Assembly (NCBI GenBank): GCA_964629825.1
Contig: CAZVUW010000061.1
Coordinates: 1-19,393, forward strand
Length of the DNA: 19,393 nucleotides
Source: CAZVUW01 sp964629825
GTDB taxonomy: Bacteria > Actinomycetota > Nitriliruptoria > Euzebyales > Egibacteraceae
Direction: 5' to 3'
Numbering within the stretch: position 1 is the stretch's first letter; each line of letters begins with the position of its first letter. Position numbers and translations under genes: made by a program. Shown here in pieces: positions 8,403 through 15,193 of the stretch. Below the pieces are notes generated by a model. The model made no database searches, was not told the DNA's origin, and worked only from the letters and a program-made list of their open reading frames with translations.

Positions 8403-8930
8403 GTGTCGGACACCGAGACCACGTCGGAGCAGCGTGAGGAGCAGGAGCTCACCGAAGAGGAGTTCATGGAGCTCCTCGACCGGGACGCCGACCTCGCGGC
8501 CGACTTCGTGGAGGGCCTGCTCGATCTGCTCGATCTGCCGGGGGACATCGAGATCGTCACCGAGGAGCAGCAGGCCTTCGTCACCGTGCAGGACGTCGGC
8601 AGCGGGCTGCTGATCGGCCGGCGCGGCGCGACCCTCGACGCCCTTCAGGAGCTGGTCCGCTGCGCGATCCAGCGCCAGACCGAGCGGCGCACGCACGTTC
8701 GTGTGGACGTCGAGGGCTACCGCGCGCGCCAGCTCGAGAAGCTGCGTGACAAGTGCCGCGATGCCATCGCCCAGGTCCGCGAGACGGGCCAGCCCGCGCG
8801 GCTGGAGCCTATGGACGCTTACGAGCGCAAGATGATGCATGACCTGGTCGCCCGGACCGGCGGCGTCACCTCCTCCAGCGAGGGCAACGAACCGCGGCGC
8901 CGGGTGGTCATCCACCCCGCCGAGGACTGA
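8403..8930 (+). CDS. jag: Jag/KhpB-type KH-R3H RNA-binding protein
   Basis: A cytoplasmic RNA-binding protein of 175 residues. The acidic N-terminus (about 1-45) is Glu/Asp rich. A KH domain follows with the GxxG loop in LLIGRRGATLDALQELV (IGRRG at 71-75), then an R3H domain ending in the signature R142-KMM-H146. The separate Jag-N domain of Firmicutes is absent, as in other actinobacterial versions. The GTG at 8403 has a perfect AGGAGG five bases upstream; an upstream in-frame ATG at 8376 lacks this. It lies between yidC and rsmG, its standard neighbours. Homologues affect cell elongation and division in Firmicutes; its role here is not shown by the sequence. Confidence 0.93.
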   Translation: MSDTETTSEQREEQELTEEEFMELLDRDADLAADFVEGLLDLLDLPGDIEIVTEEQQAFVTVQDVGSGLLIGRRGATLDALQELVRCAIQRQTERRTHVRVDVEGYRARQLEKLRDKCRDAIAQVRETGQPARLEPMDAYERKMMHDLVARTGGVTSSSEGNEPRRRVVIHPAED

Positions 8931-8951
8931 GCAGCGCCCCTCAGTAGCGCA

Positions 8952-9686
8952 GTGGAACCGGGCTCGGGGCCTGCCAGCCCGCTGAGCGATGATGCGCGCC
9001 TAGCGCGCGTAGCCGAGCTGATTGTGGGCTCACCGCACAACCTGGTGTCCCGCGCCGAGCGGCCTCGGGTTGCGACCGTGCATGTGCCCGAGGCCGTGGC
9101 GTTGGTGCCCCATCTCGAGGCTCGACCCGGTAGCCGCTGGCTCGATCTGGGGACTGGTGGCGGGCTGCCGGGACTGGTCCTGGCCATCTGCCTGCCCGAG
9201 GTGTCGTGGGTCCTGTTGGACAGCGTGGCCAAGAAGGTGGCAGCGGTTGAGTCCTTCGCGGCCGAGCTAGCCCTGGAGAACGTCACGGCGGTGGCCGGGC
9301 GCGCCGAGGATCTTGCTCATCTCCCGGGCTGGCGGGGAGCCTTCGACGGCGTTGTGGCACGTGCTGTGGCCCCGCTCCCGGTCCTTCTGGAGCTATCTAG
9401 AGGGTTCCTCCCGGATGGCGGTCGTCTGGCAGCCGTCAAGGGACCCACCTGGGAGGATGAGCTAGGCGCCTCCGAGGAGGCGATGCGGGTGTTGGGATGG
9501 CATCACTCCGGCACCCTGGGGATCAAAGAGGCGGTTCGCCCGACCTGGCTTGTTACCATGCAGGCGGTCGGGAGCATCCCGCGGCGCTTCCCCCGCCGTC
9601 CCGGTGTTCCCAAGGCGTCCCCGATCGGTGGTGAATCCGCGTGGAAGAGCTCCAAGAGGCCTCGACGGAGCGAACGTTCCACGTGA
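8952..9686 (+). CDS. rsmG: 16S rRNA (guanine-N7) methyltransferase RsmG
   Basis: A SAM-dependent methyltransferase modifying G527 (E. coli numbering) of 16S rRNA. It has 244 residues. The SAM-binding motif LDLGTGGGLPGLVLAI is at about 65-80, followed by LLDSVAKKVAAVESFAAEL and FDGVVARAVAPLPVLLEL, all RsmG hallmarks. The C-terminus has IPRRFPRRPGVPKASPI and then a basic tail. The GTG at 8952 lacks a clear ribosome binding site. Codon use is looser than in the neighbours: CTA, TCT and AGA codons appear, and by hand count about a fifth of the first 165 codons end in A or T. The stop codon at 9684-9686 lies inside a parS site. Confidence 0.95.
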   Translation: MEPGSGPASPLSDDARLARVAELIVGSPHNLVSRAERPRVATVHVPEAVALVPHLEARPGSRWLDLGTGGGLPGLVLAICLPEVSWVLLDSVAKKVAAVESFAAELALENVTAVAGRAEDLAHLPGWRGAFDGVVARAVAPLPVLLELSRGFLPDGGRLAAVKGPTWEDELGASEEAMRVLGWHHSGTLGIKEAVRPTWLVTMQAVGSIPRRFPRRPGVPKASPIGGESAWKSSKRPRRSERST

Positions 9687-9690
9687 AACC
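9675..9690. promoter_or_regulatory. parS: parS centromere-like site 1
   Basis: CGTTCCACGTGAAACC matches the universal bacterial parS (TGTTTCACGTGAAACA) at 13 of 16 positions, with the CACGTG core and the whole right half-site GTGAAAC intact. It is a ParB nucleation site and lies immediately upstream of parA-parB. The TGA of rsmG is inside the site (9684-9686). Confidence 0.85.
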
Positions 9691-9754
9691 AGACTCCACG
9701 GAGTCGGAGTCTCTCAACCTTGCATCACATACGGGTGGTTCAGGTGGAGACTTT

Positions 9755-10699
9755 GTGAACCCGCCCGCCGCTTCGGTGGCAGGCGAGGCAACGACGTTTC
9801 ACGTGGAACACGAGGCCGGCGAGCCGGAGGATGCGGTCTCGGATAAGGATCCGCCGTCCCCACCGAGGCCCAGCGGTCGCCGCGCCCCGCAGCTGCGGCG
9901 ACCGCGGTTCGACCGGGCCCGAGTGCTGGCGGTCGCCAACCAGAAGGGCGGGGTCGGCAAGACCACCACGGCAATCAGCCTCGGCGCGGCGATCGCCGAA
10001 ACCGGTGCGCAGGTGCTCCTGATCGACCTGGATCCGCAGGCCAACGCCAGCTCGGGCCTCTCACTGCGACCCCGCGACGGTCAGGCGACCATCTACCACG
10101 TCCTGGTCGAGGACATCGACCTCATCGACGCCGTGCAGCCGTCCACCGTGCGGAACCTGTTCGTGGCTCCGACCACGATCGACCTCGCCGGCGCCGAGAT
10201 CGAGCTGGTCAGCATGTTCAGCCGCGAGCAGCGGCTGCGGAAGGCGCTCGAGCCGGTTCTCGATGAGTTCGATGTCGTCCTGATCGACTGCCCGCCAAGC
10301 CTCGGCTTGCTCACCGTCAACGCCTTGACCGCGGCAGACGGAGTCCTCGTCCCGATCCAGTGCGAGTACTACGCGCTCGAGGGCCTCGGCGCCCTGAGGC
10401 GCAACGTGTCCCTGGTGCAAGCGAACCTGAACCCGTCTCTGGAGATCACCGGCTTCGTGCTGACGATGCTGGACGCACGCACGCGCCTGAGCCAGCAGGT
10501 AGTCGACGAGGTGCGCGCCCACTTCGGACCGCGCGTGTTCCGCACCACCGTCCCGCGCTCGGTGCGTCTGGCGGAGGCGCCGAGCTTCGGGCAGCCCATC
10601 ACCGTCTTCGACCCCGGCTCACGGGGAGCAATGGCCTACCGTCGCCTGGCCGCAGAGGTGCTCGAGCGTCTGGCGCCGGAAACCGAGGAGAAGAGATGA
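9755..10699 (+). CDS. parA: chromosome partitioning ATPase ParA (Soj)
   Basis: A Walker-type ATPase that moves ParB-parS complexes and so segregates replicated origins. From the GTG at 9755 it is 314 residues. I prefer this start because GGTGGAG lies just upstream, and the preceding bases look non-coding and contain parS site 1; an in-frame GTG at 9641 would overlap rsmG and give 352 residues. The first 55 or so residues are a variable tail with no known fold, and parS site 2 is embedded in its codons (TTFHVEH). The deviant Walker A KGGVGKTT is at 64-71, followed by VLLIDLDPQANASS, VVLIDCPPSLGLLTVNAL and PIQCEYYALEGL. It overlaps parB by four bases (ATGA). Confidence 0.96.
   Translation: MNPPAASVAGEATTFHVEHEAGEPEDAVSDKDPPSPPRPSGRRAPQLRRPRFDRARVLAVANQKGGVGKTTTAISLGAAIAETGAQVLLIDLDPQANASSGLSLRPRDGQATIYHVLVEDIDLIDAVQPSTVRNLFVAPTTIDLAGAEIELVSMFSREQRLRKALEPVLDEFDVVLIDCPPSLGLLTVNALTAADGVLVPIQCEYYALEGLGALRRNVSLVQANLNPSLEITGFVLTMLDARTRLSQQVVDEVRAHFGPRVFRTTVPRSVRLAEAPSFGQPITVFDPGSRGAMAYRRLAAEVLERLAPETEEKR
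9795..9810. promoter_or_regulatory. parS: parS centromere-like site 2
   Basis: CGTTTCACGTGGAACA matches the consensus TGTTTCACGTGAAACA at 14 of 16 positions, with the left half-site GTTTCAC intact. It starts exactly 120 bases after site 1 and lies within the N-terminal coding part of parA. Mycobacterial parA genes likewise encode a parS-derived peptide near their N-terminus. Confidence 0.88.
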
Positions 10700-11589
10700 C
10701 CCGACCCACCGGCCTGGGCCGTGGACTGGGTGCGCTGCTTCCAGCCGCCCAGCCCGGTCAGAGCGGGCTGCTCAACCTGAGGTTGAGCGCCATCGTGCCC
10801 AACCCGCGCCAGCCGCGGGAGCGCTTCGACGAGGCATCGCTGGAGGAGCTGTCGCGTTCCATCACCGAGATGGGCGTCCTCCAGCCGGTCTTGGTGCGGC
10901 CCGCTGCGGGAGCGGACGGCCGCTACGAGCTCATCGCCGGGGAGCGTCGCTACCGTGCCGCCCGCATGGCCGGGCTGGACGAGATCCCGGCGATCGTCCG
11001 TCACACCGAGGACGCTCATCTCCTCACCGAGGCGCTGGTCGAGAACATCCACCGCACGGATCTCGACCCCATCGAGGAGGCCAGCGCCTACCAGCAGCTC
11101 CTCGACGACTTCGGGTTCACCCACGAGGAGCTCGCGAACCGCTTGGGTAAGAGCCGCTCCGCGATCTCGAACTCGCTGCGGCTGCTGTCGCTTCCCGACT
11201 CGCTGATGAAGATGGTCGCCGAGGGCGTCCTGAGCGCCGGTCACGCCCGCACTCTGCTGGCCTTGAACAGCTCCGATCAGCAGGAGCGCGTGGCTCAGCG
11301 GATCCTGGCCGAGGGCCTGAGCGTCCGTGCCACCGAGGAGCTGGTGCGCCGCCTGCTGGAGCGGCCGGACCGGGCGCTTGATGACCTGGCTCGGGCTGCG
11401 AGGGCCCGCTCAACCTCGCCTTACCAGGGGCTGCAGCGGCGGCTGTCAGACGCCCTCAACACTCGAGTCGAGATCAAGGGCACGGCCCGTCGTGGGCGAC
11501 TGGTGATCGACTACTCGGGCAATGCCGACCTGGAGCGGCTGCTGGGAATCCTGGCCCGCGGCACCGGGAGGGACCTGCTGGCCGAGTGA
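10696..11589 (+). CDS. parB: chromosome partitioning protein ParB (Spo0J)
   Basis: A CTP-dependent DNA clamp that loads at parS, spreads, and recruits SMC and ParA. It has 297 residues. The N-terminal GLGRGLGALLP is the ParA-interaction peptide. The CTP-binding region has IVPNPRQPRERFDE and the GERRYRAAR motif (82-90), followed by ENIHRTDLDPIEEA. The helix-turn-helix recognising parS is at about 142-163 (LANRLGKSRSAISNSLRLL). The C-terminal dimerisation domain ends in LERLLGILARGT. The ATG at 10696 has a good purine-rich site (GAGGAGAAGAG) and overlaps the parA stop (ATGA). It converges on ddl across 45 bases. Confidence 0.97.
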   Translation: MTRPTGLGRGLGALLPAAQPGQSGLLNLRLSAIVPNPRQPRERFDEASLEELSRSITEMGVLQPVLVRPAAGADGRYELIAGERRYRAARMAGLDEIPAIVRHTEDAHLLTEALVENIHRTDLDPIEEASAYQQLLDDFGFTHEELANRLGKSRSAISNSLRLLSLPDSLMKMVAEGVLSAGHARTLLALNSSDQQERVAQRILAEGLSVRATEELVRRLLERPDRALDDLARAARARSTSPYQGLQRRLSDALNTRVEIKGTARRGRLVIDYSGNADLERLLGILARGTGRDLLAE

Positions 11590-11599
11590 TCGAACCTGG

Positions 11600-11627
11600 G
11601 CGGGACCGGCTGGCCGGTCAGACCCGC
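11600..11627. terminator. hairpin between convergent parB and ddl
   Basis: GACCGG (11604-11609) pairs with CCGGTC (11614-11619) around CTGG, and the flanking GCGGG (11600-11604) can pair with CCCGC (11623-11627) with a small bulge. It lies in the 45-base gap between two convergent genes, so it can act on both strands. No T-tract follows, as is common in high-G+C actinobacteria. Confidence 0.5.
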
Positions 11628-11634
11628 GTCCGGG

Positions 11635-12558
11635 TCAAGCCAACGCCAGGGCGAGGAGCCGATCGCAGACCGCGGCGAAGTCCAGGCCCGCGGCCTCGAC
11701 CGCGATCGGGAAGAGCGAGGTCTCCGTCATCCCGGGGCAGGTGTCCAGCTCGAGCAGGAACGGAGTCGCGCCGGGGTCGACGATGAGATCGGCCCTGGTG
11801 AGGTGGCGGCAGCCAAGGCGCTCATAGGCGGCGAGCGCGACGTCGGCACAGCGGGCCAGCACCTCGCCAGGGAGGCGGGCCGGGGCGAAGAAACCCGTGG
11901 ATCCGGCCGTGTAGCGGGCCGCATAGTCGTAGGAGCCGTCATGCGGCGCGATCTCGACCGGTGGAAGGGCCTTGCCGTCCAGAATGCTGACCGCCACCTC
12001 CGTGCCGGCCACGAAGCGCTCCGCCAGAACGACGTCGTGATAGCTGAAGGCGGCGAGGAGCGCCGGGGTGAGCTCCTCGGCGCTGTGAACAACCTGAACG
12101 CCGAGCGACGAGCCGCCCTGTCCGGGCTTGACCACCAGCGGCAGGCCCAGGCGCTGCACCAGCCGCTCCAGCCAGACCGCTGCGCCCAGCTCGCGCACGG
12201 CCGTTGAGGACACCGCCATCCAGTCGGGCGTCGGCAGTCCCGACCGCAGCCAGATGCCCTTCGCGACGCCCTTGTCCCACGCCAGGCTCGACGCGATCGC
12301 GTCCGGCCCCGTGTAGGGCACGTCGAGCAGCTCGAGCAGGTTCTGCACCGTGCCGTCCTCGCCGGCGCGGCCGTGCAGGGCTAGGAACGCGGCCTCGAAG
12401 CCTCCCTCCACCAGATGCTTCGCCAGGGCGTCATCGAGGTCGAAGGCCACCACCTCGTGGCCGCGGGATCGGAGAGCGTCGACCACGCGGCGACCCGAGC
12501 GCAGGCTGACCTCGTGCTCCAACGACGGCCCGCCTGAGAGCACCGCCACCCGCGTCAC
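11635..12558 (-). CDS. ddl: D-alanine--D-alanine ligase (ATP-grasp)
   Basis: An ATP-grasp enzyme joining two D-alanines for peptidoglycan precursors. It has 307 residues, close to E. coli DdlB, and the functional residues fall at matching numbers. Visible are GGPSLEHEVSL near the N-terminus, LHGRAGEDGTVQ (61-72), the ATP-binding KPGQGGSSLGV (144-154), Y216 in YDYAARY (with R at 215 instead of Lys), R255-A-D257, E270 and S281-L282. The metal-ligand motif reads E270-L-D272-TCPGMT, where the family normally has Asn at 272. The GTG start overlaps the stop of the upstream aminotransferase by four bases. Tyr216 points to D-Ala rather than D-Lac specificity. Assignment is firm; exact substrate is inferred. 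Confidence 0.92.
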   Translation of the reverse strand: MTRVAVLSGGPSLEHEVSLRSGRRVVDALRSRGHEVVAFDLDDALAKHLVEGGFEAAFLALHGRAGEDGTVQNLLELLDVPYTGPDAIASSLAWDKGVAKGIWLRSGLPTPDWMAVSSTAVRELGAAVWLERLVQRLGLPLVVKPGQGGSSLGVQVVHSAEELTPALLAAFSYHDVVLAERFVAGTEVAVSILDGKALPPVEIAPHDGSYDYAARYTAGSTGFFAPARLPGEVLARCADVALAAYERLGCRHLTRADLIVDPGATPFLLELDTCPGMTETSLFPIAVEAAGLDFAAVCDRLLALALA

Positions 12559-13817
12559 GGCTGTCCTTCCTGCTCGTCATGGGGATAGAACGCCTCGACC
12601 AGCTCCTGCTCCTCATGCAGGACCTCGCCCAACCGCCGCGCGCCCTCGCGGATGCGCTCGTCGTCGACGGACGAGAAGCACAGGCGCAGCTGACCGCCAC
12701 CGGAGCCGTCGGCATAGAAGGCGCGCCCCGGCACGAAGGCGACCCGCGCTCGCAGAGCCTTGGCCAGCAGCGCCGATGAGTCCATGCCCTCCGGCAGCGA
12801 TACCCACAGGAACAGGCCGCCCGTCGGCGTCGCCGCCCAGCAGCCCGCGGGGAAGTCGGCGTCTATGGCATCGAGCAGCAGCCGGCACCGTTGACGATAA
12901 ATCTCACGGAAGTGGTTCACCTGTAGCTGCCAGGGCTGCGTGGAGAACCAGCGCTGCGCCACCGCCTGGGTGAGGTTGGACTGGCACAGGTCCGCCGCCT
13001 CCTTGAGCAGGATCAGCTTGTCCCGCACCGACGCGGGCGCCGCGACCCAGCCCACCCGCACACCGGGCGAGAAGATCTTCGACAAGGTGCCGACGTAGAT
13101 CACGCGCTCGGGCGCAAGGCTCCGCAGCGCCGTCCGGCTCTCCGCCTTGAAGTCCAGCAGCCCGTAGGGGTTGTCCTCGACGACCAGCAGGTCGTAGCGC
13201 TCGGCCACGGCGAGCACCGCTCTCCGCCGCTCCTCACTGAGCGACACCCCCGCCGGGTTCTGGTGGTTAGGGATGGTGTAGAGGAGCTTGGGCTTGCGCC
13301 TCGCCCCAGCCAGGCGGTCCAGCAGCTCACCCAGGGCCTCGGGCATCAGGCCCTCGGCGTCCATCGGGGCGTGGACGACCTCGGCCTGGTAGGCGGAGAA
13401 GGCGCCGAGCGCGCCGACGTAGGAGGGCCCCTCCGCGACGATCAGGTCGCCGGGGTTGCAGAACAGCTTGGTGATCAGGTCCAGGGCCTGCTGACCACCG
13501 GTCGTGACCACCAGGTCATCGGGGTGAGCAGCCACGCCCTCGGCGGCCATGACGGACACCAGCTGCTCGCGCAGCTCGGCGCTGCCCTGACCGCCGCCGT
13601 ACTGCAGTGCCTGCGGGCCGTTCGCGGCCAGCACCTCGGCGGTGACGGCCGCGACCGCCTCGAGATCCAGCGCCGACGTGTCGGGGTTCCCGCCGGCCAG
13701 GGAGACGATCTCCGGCCGGCTCGCCACGGCGAACAGCGCCCGGATGGCGGAGGCCGTCATGCCGCGGGTGCGGTCGGCGAAGCGGTGCAGGTACGGGTCG
13801 AGGCGAATCTCGCTCAA
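12555..13817 (-). CDS. PLP-dependent class I/II aminotransferase
   Basis: A fold-type I aminotransferase of the group that includes 2-aminoadipate/LysN-like enzymes and the catalytic half of MocR regulators; no helix-turn-helix domain is present. From the TTG at 13817-13815 it is 420 residues. This start has AGAGGTAGG upstream and comes just before the conserved LDPYLHRFADRTRG. The PLP site includes TTGGQQALDL (about 105-114), PNHQNPAG (about 183-190), VVEDNPYG (D215, Y218), the Schiff-base lysine in VGTLSKIFSPGVRVGW (K247), and substrate-binding Arg near the C-terminus (LRLCFS). It overlaps ddl by four bases, hinting at a shared D-amino acid or envelope role, but the substrate is unknown. 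Confidence 0.87.
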   Translation of the reverse strand: MSEIRLDPYLHRFADRTRGMTASAIRALFAVASRPEIVSLAGGNPDTSALDLEAVAAVTAEVLAANGPQALQYGGGQGSAELREQLVSVMAAEGVAAHPDDLVVTTGGQQALDLITKLFCNPGDLIVAEGPSYVGALGAFSAYQAEVVHAPMDAEGLMPEALGELLDRLAGARRKPKLLYTIPNHQNPAGVSLSEERRRAVLAVAERYDLLVVEDNPYGLLDFKAESRTALRSLAPERVIYVGTLSKIFSPGVRVGWVAAPASVRDKLILLKEAADLCQSNLTQAVAQRWFSTQPWQLQVNHFREIYRQRCRLLLDAIDADFPAGCWAATPTGGLFLWVSLPEGMDSSALLAKALRARVAFVPGRAFYADGSGGGQLRLCFSSVDDERIREGARRLGEVLHEEQELVEAFYPHDEQEGQP

Positions 13818-13913
13818 AGGGCCGCCTACCTCTTGCAAGGCCACAAGCCGGGCGCTGGCGCAACCAGGCGAGGGTACACGCGGCACCCCCAAGGGCCGTC
13901 TGACCGGTCGGGC

Positions 13914-13919
13914 TAGACT
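13914..13919 (+). promoter_or_regulatory. candidate -10 element for the small membrane protein gene
   Basis: TAGACT matches the TATAAT -10 at four of six positions and lies about 32 bases before an AAGGAGG-preceded GTG. No good -35 is seen at the right spacing. It lies in the 133-base divergent gap (13818-13950) between the aminotransferase and the small gene. Confidence 0.35.
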
Positions 13920-13950
13920 GGCCGTCGGTCCCGTCGCCAAGGAGGATCGG

Positions 13951-14109
13951 GTGACCGCTCCCCTGATCGAGAACACGGTCGACGAGCCACCGCCGCTGCG
14001 CCGCGCCGTCGTCGGCGTGCTCCTCGGACTGGTGGTCGGAGCACTGGCTGCGGCTGCGATCCCCCGTGAGCGGGGGCGGTCAACCGTCGCCCGCCCGCCG
14101 GGGGCTTGA
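13951..14109 (+). CDS. small single-pass membrane protein, unrecognised
   Basis: A 52-residue ORF starting at GTG 13951 with a perfect AAGGAGG (13939-13945) upstream at a good spacing. The acidic, proline-containing N-terminus (IENTVDEPPPLRR) is followed by one hydrophobic segment at about 19-37 (AVVGVLLGLVVGALAAAAI) and a basic tail (PRERGR and further). This suggests a single transmembrane helix with a small soluble tail. It is seven bases upstream of the GNAT gene start, probably co-transcribed. I do not recognise a family. Coding status is supported by the ribosome binding site and the membrane-helix composition, not by homology. It could be a small partner or anchor for the acetyltransferase. 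Confidence 0.65.
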   Translation: MTAPLIENTVDEPPPLRRAVVGVLLGLVVGALAAAAIPRERGRSTVARPPGA

Positions 14110-14116
14110 CGGCGCG

Positions 14117-14755
14117 GTGAGCCGCCGCCTGCACGACCTGACGATCAGCAACCTGGACGACCTCCCGGCTGCCTGCCGCTCCTGCACGTACTGGGAGTCG
14201 GCCAGCAGCCCCCGCGGGCCCGCCGGCCAGGCCGCAGCCGCTGCCAAGGAGGCGTGGGTCTCCGCGACACAGCTGGAGTGGGGCGCCCCCGGCAAGGTCG
14301 TCTACCTCGACGACCGACCGGTCGGCTATGGGCTCCTCGCACCCGGCTCCCACCTGCCGCGGGTGCACCGCCTTACGCACGTCCCCAGCGACGACGCCTT
14401 CCTGCTCGCAACCCTGTGGATCGCACCCGAGCACCGGGCGTCGGGGCTGGCGAAGGTGCTGCTGCAAGCGCTGCTGCGGGAGACGCACCGTCGCGGAGGG
14501 CGGGCGCTTGAGGCTTACGGCAGCCGCGCGAAGCTGCCCGCCACCTGCGTTCTGCCGGAGTCGTTCCTGCTCGCGAATGGCTTCACCGTCCTCCACGAGC
14601 ACGCCGAGCATCCGCTACTGCGGTTGGATATGCGTCAGACGGCGCGCTGGCAGGAATCCATGAGCCACGCGGTCGAAGGGGTGCTGAGCGCGCTCGGGGG
14701 GCGAGAGCGCGCTCCTGCTCCTGCTAGACCGAGCGTGTCGCCAACCTCACGCTAG
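14117..14755 (+). CDS. GNAT family N-acetyltransferase with N-terminal CxxC
   Basis: A predicted acetyl-CoA-dependent N-acetyltransferase of 212 residues from the GTG at 14117. An upstream in-frame GTG (14066) would overlap the small membrane gene. The N-terminus carries CRSCTYWE (C20, C23). I recall this Cys-x-x-Cys-aromatic-Trp-Glu motif from actinobacterial GNATs next to trxA and parB (Rv3916c and Streptomyces relatives). The acetyl-CoA part is ATLWIAPEHRASGLAKVLLQ (98-117), and the C-terminal half has CVLPESFLLANGFTVLHEH and LLRLDMRQTARWQES. The ribosome binding site is weak, so translation may be coupled to the gene seven bases upstream. Its stop shares four bases with the stop of convergent trxA. 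Substrate unknown. Confidence 0.85.
   Translation: MSRRLHDLTISNLDDLPAACRSCTYWESASSPRGPAGQAAAAAKEAWVSATQLEWGAPGKVVYLDDRPVGYGLLAPGSHLPRVHRLTHVPSDDAFLLATLWIAPEHRASGLAKVLLQALLRETHRRGGRALEAYGSRAKLPATCVLPESFLLANGFTVLHEHAEHPLLRLDMRQTARWQESMSHAVEGVLSALGGRERAPAPARPSVSPTSR
14686..14714. repeat. tandem palindrome forming a 10-bp hairpin at the end of the GNAT gene
   Basis: GAGCGCGCTC occurs at 14686-14695 and again at 14705-14714. Each copy is itself palindromic, and the two pair perfectly around nine bases. It lies in the last codons of the GNAT gene, 38 bases before the convergent trxA stop. It is a candidate bidirectional terminator, since the two genes leave no intergenic space. Confidence 0.5.
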
Positions 14756-15078
14756 GCGAGGAAGGGCTCGACGTCTCGGAGCAGCGCGTCCTTTGGCTTG
14801 GCGCCGACGATGCGCTTGGCCTCCTCGCCGTCCTTGAAGACCATCAGCGTCGGGATGGACATCACCCGGTAGGTGCGGGTGGTGTCGGGGTTCTCGTCGA
14901 CGTTGAGCTTGAGGACCTTGAGCTTGCCCTCCCACTCGCTGGCGATCTCGTCGACGACCGGCGCCACCATCCGGCAGGGGCCGCACCACTCCGCCCAGAA
15001 GTCCACCAGAACGGGAGTGTCGGAGCCGAGGACCTCGCTCTTCCACTCGGCGTCGGTGACCGGCTGTGCCTTGCTCAT
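14752..15078 (-). CDS. trxA: thioredoxin
   Basis: A cytoplasmic disulfide reductase of 108 residues, the classic thioredoxin length. The active site is FWAEWCGPCRMVAP with C32 and C35. Then come KVLKLNVDENPDTTRTYRV, the cis-proline loop MSIPTLMVFKDGE, and the C-terminal helix ending VEPFLA. ATG at 15078 has GGAGG about seven bases upstream. It lies 115 bases after trxB on the same strand, so TrxB is the evident electron donor. The TAG stop lies within a CTAG shared with the convergent GNAT gene (14752-14755). Confidence 0.97.
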   Translation of the reverse strand: MSKAQPVTDAEWKSEVLGSDTPVLVDFWAEWCGPCRMVAPVVDEIASEWEGKLKVLKLNVDENPDTTRTYRVMSIPTLMVFKDGEEAKRIVGAKPKDALLRDVEPFLA

Positions 15079-15193
15079 CAAATCCTCCGATTGGCTCTGG
15101 CGCCCTGCGGGCCTTCGACGGGTCAAACGCCTGCGGCGCGGGCGGCTATTCCCCGTCCGCCGGCGGCCCATACGGCAGGGCGGATGCTGATCT

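Noticed and set aside
11586..11827. Short plus-strand ORFs over the end of ddl
   Set aside because: Antisense to conserved Ddl residues and Arg/Pro-rich without motifs.
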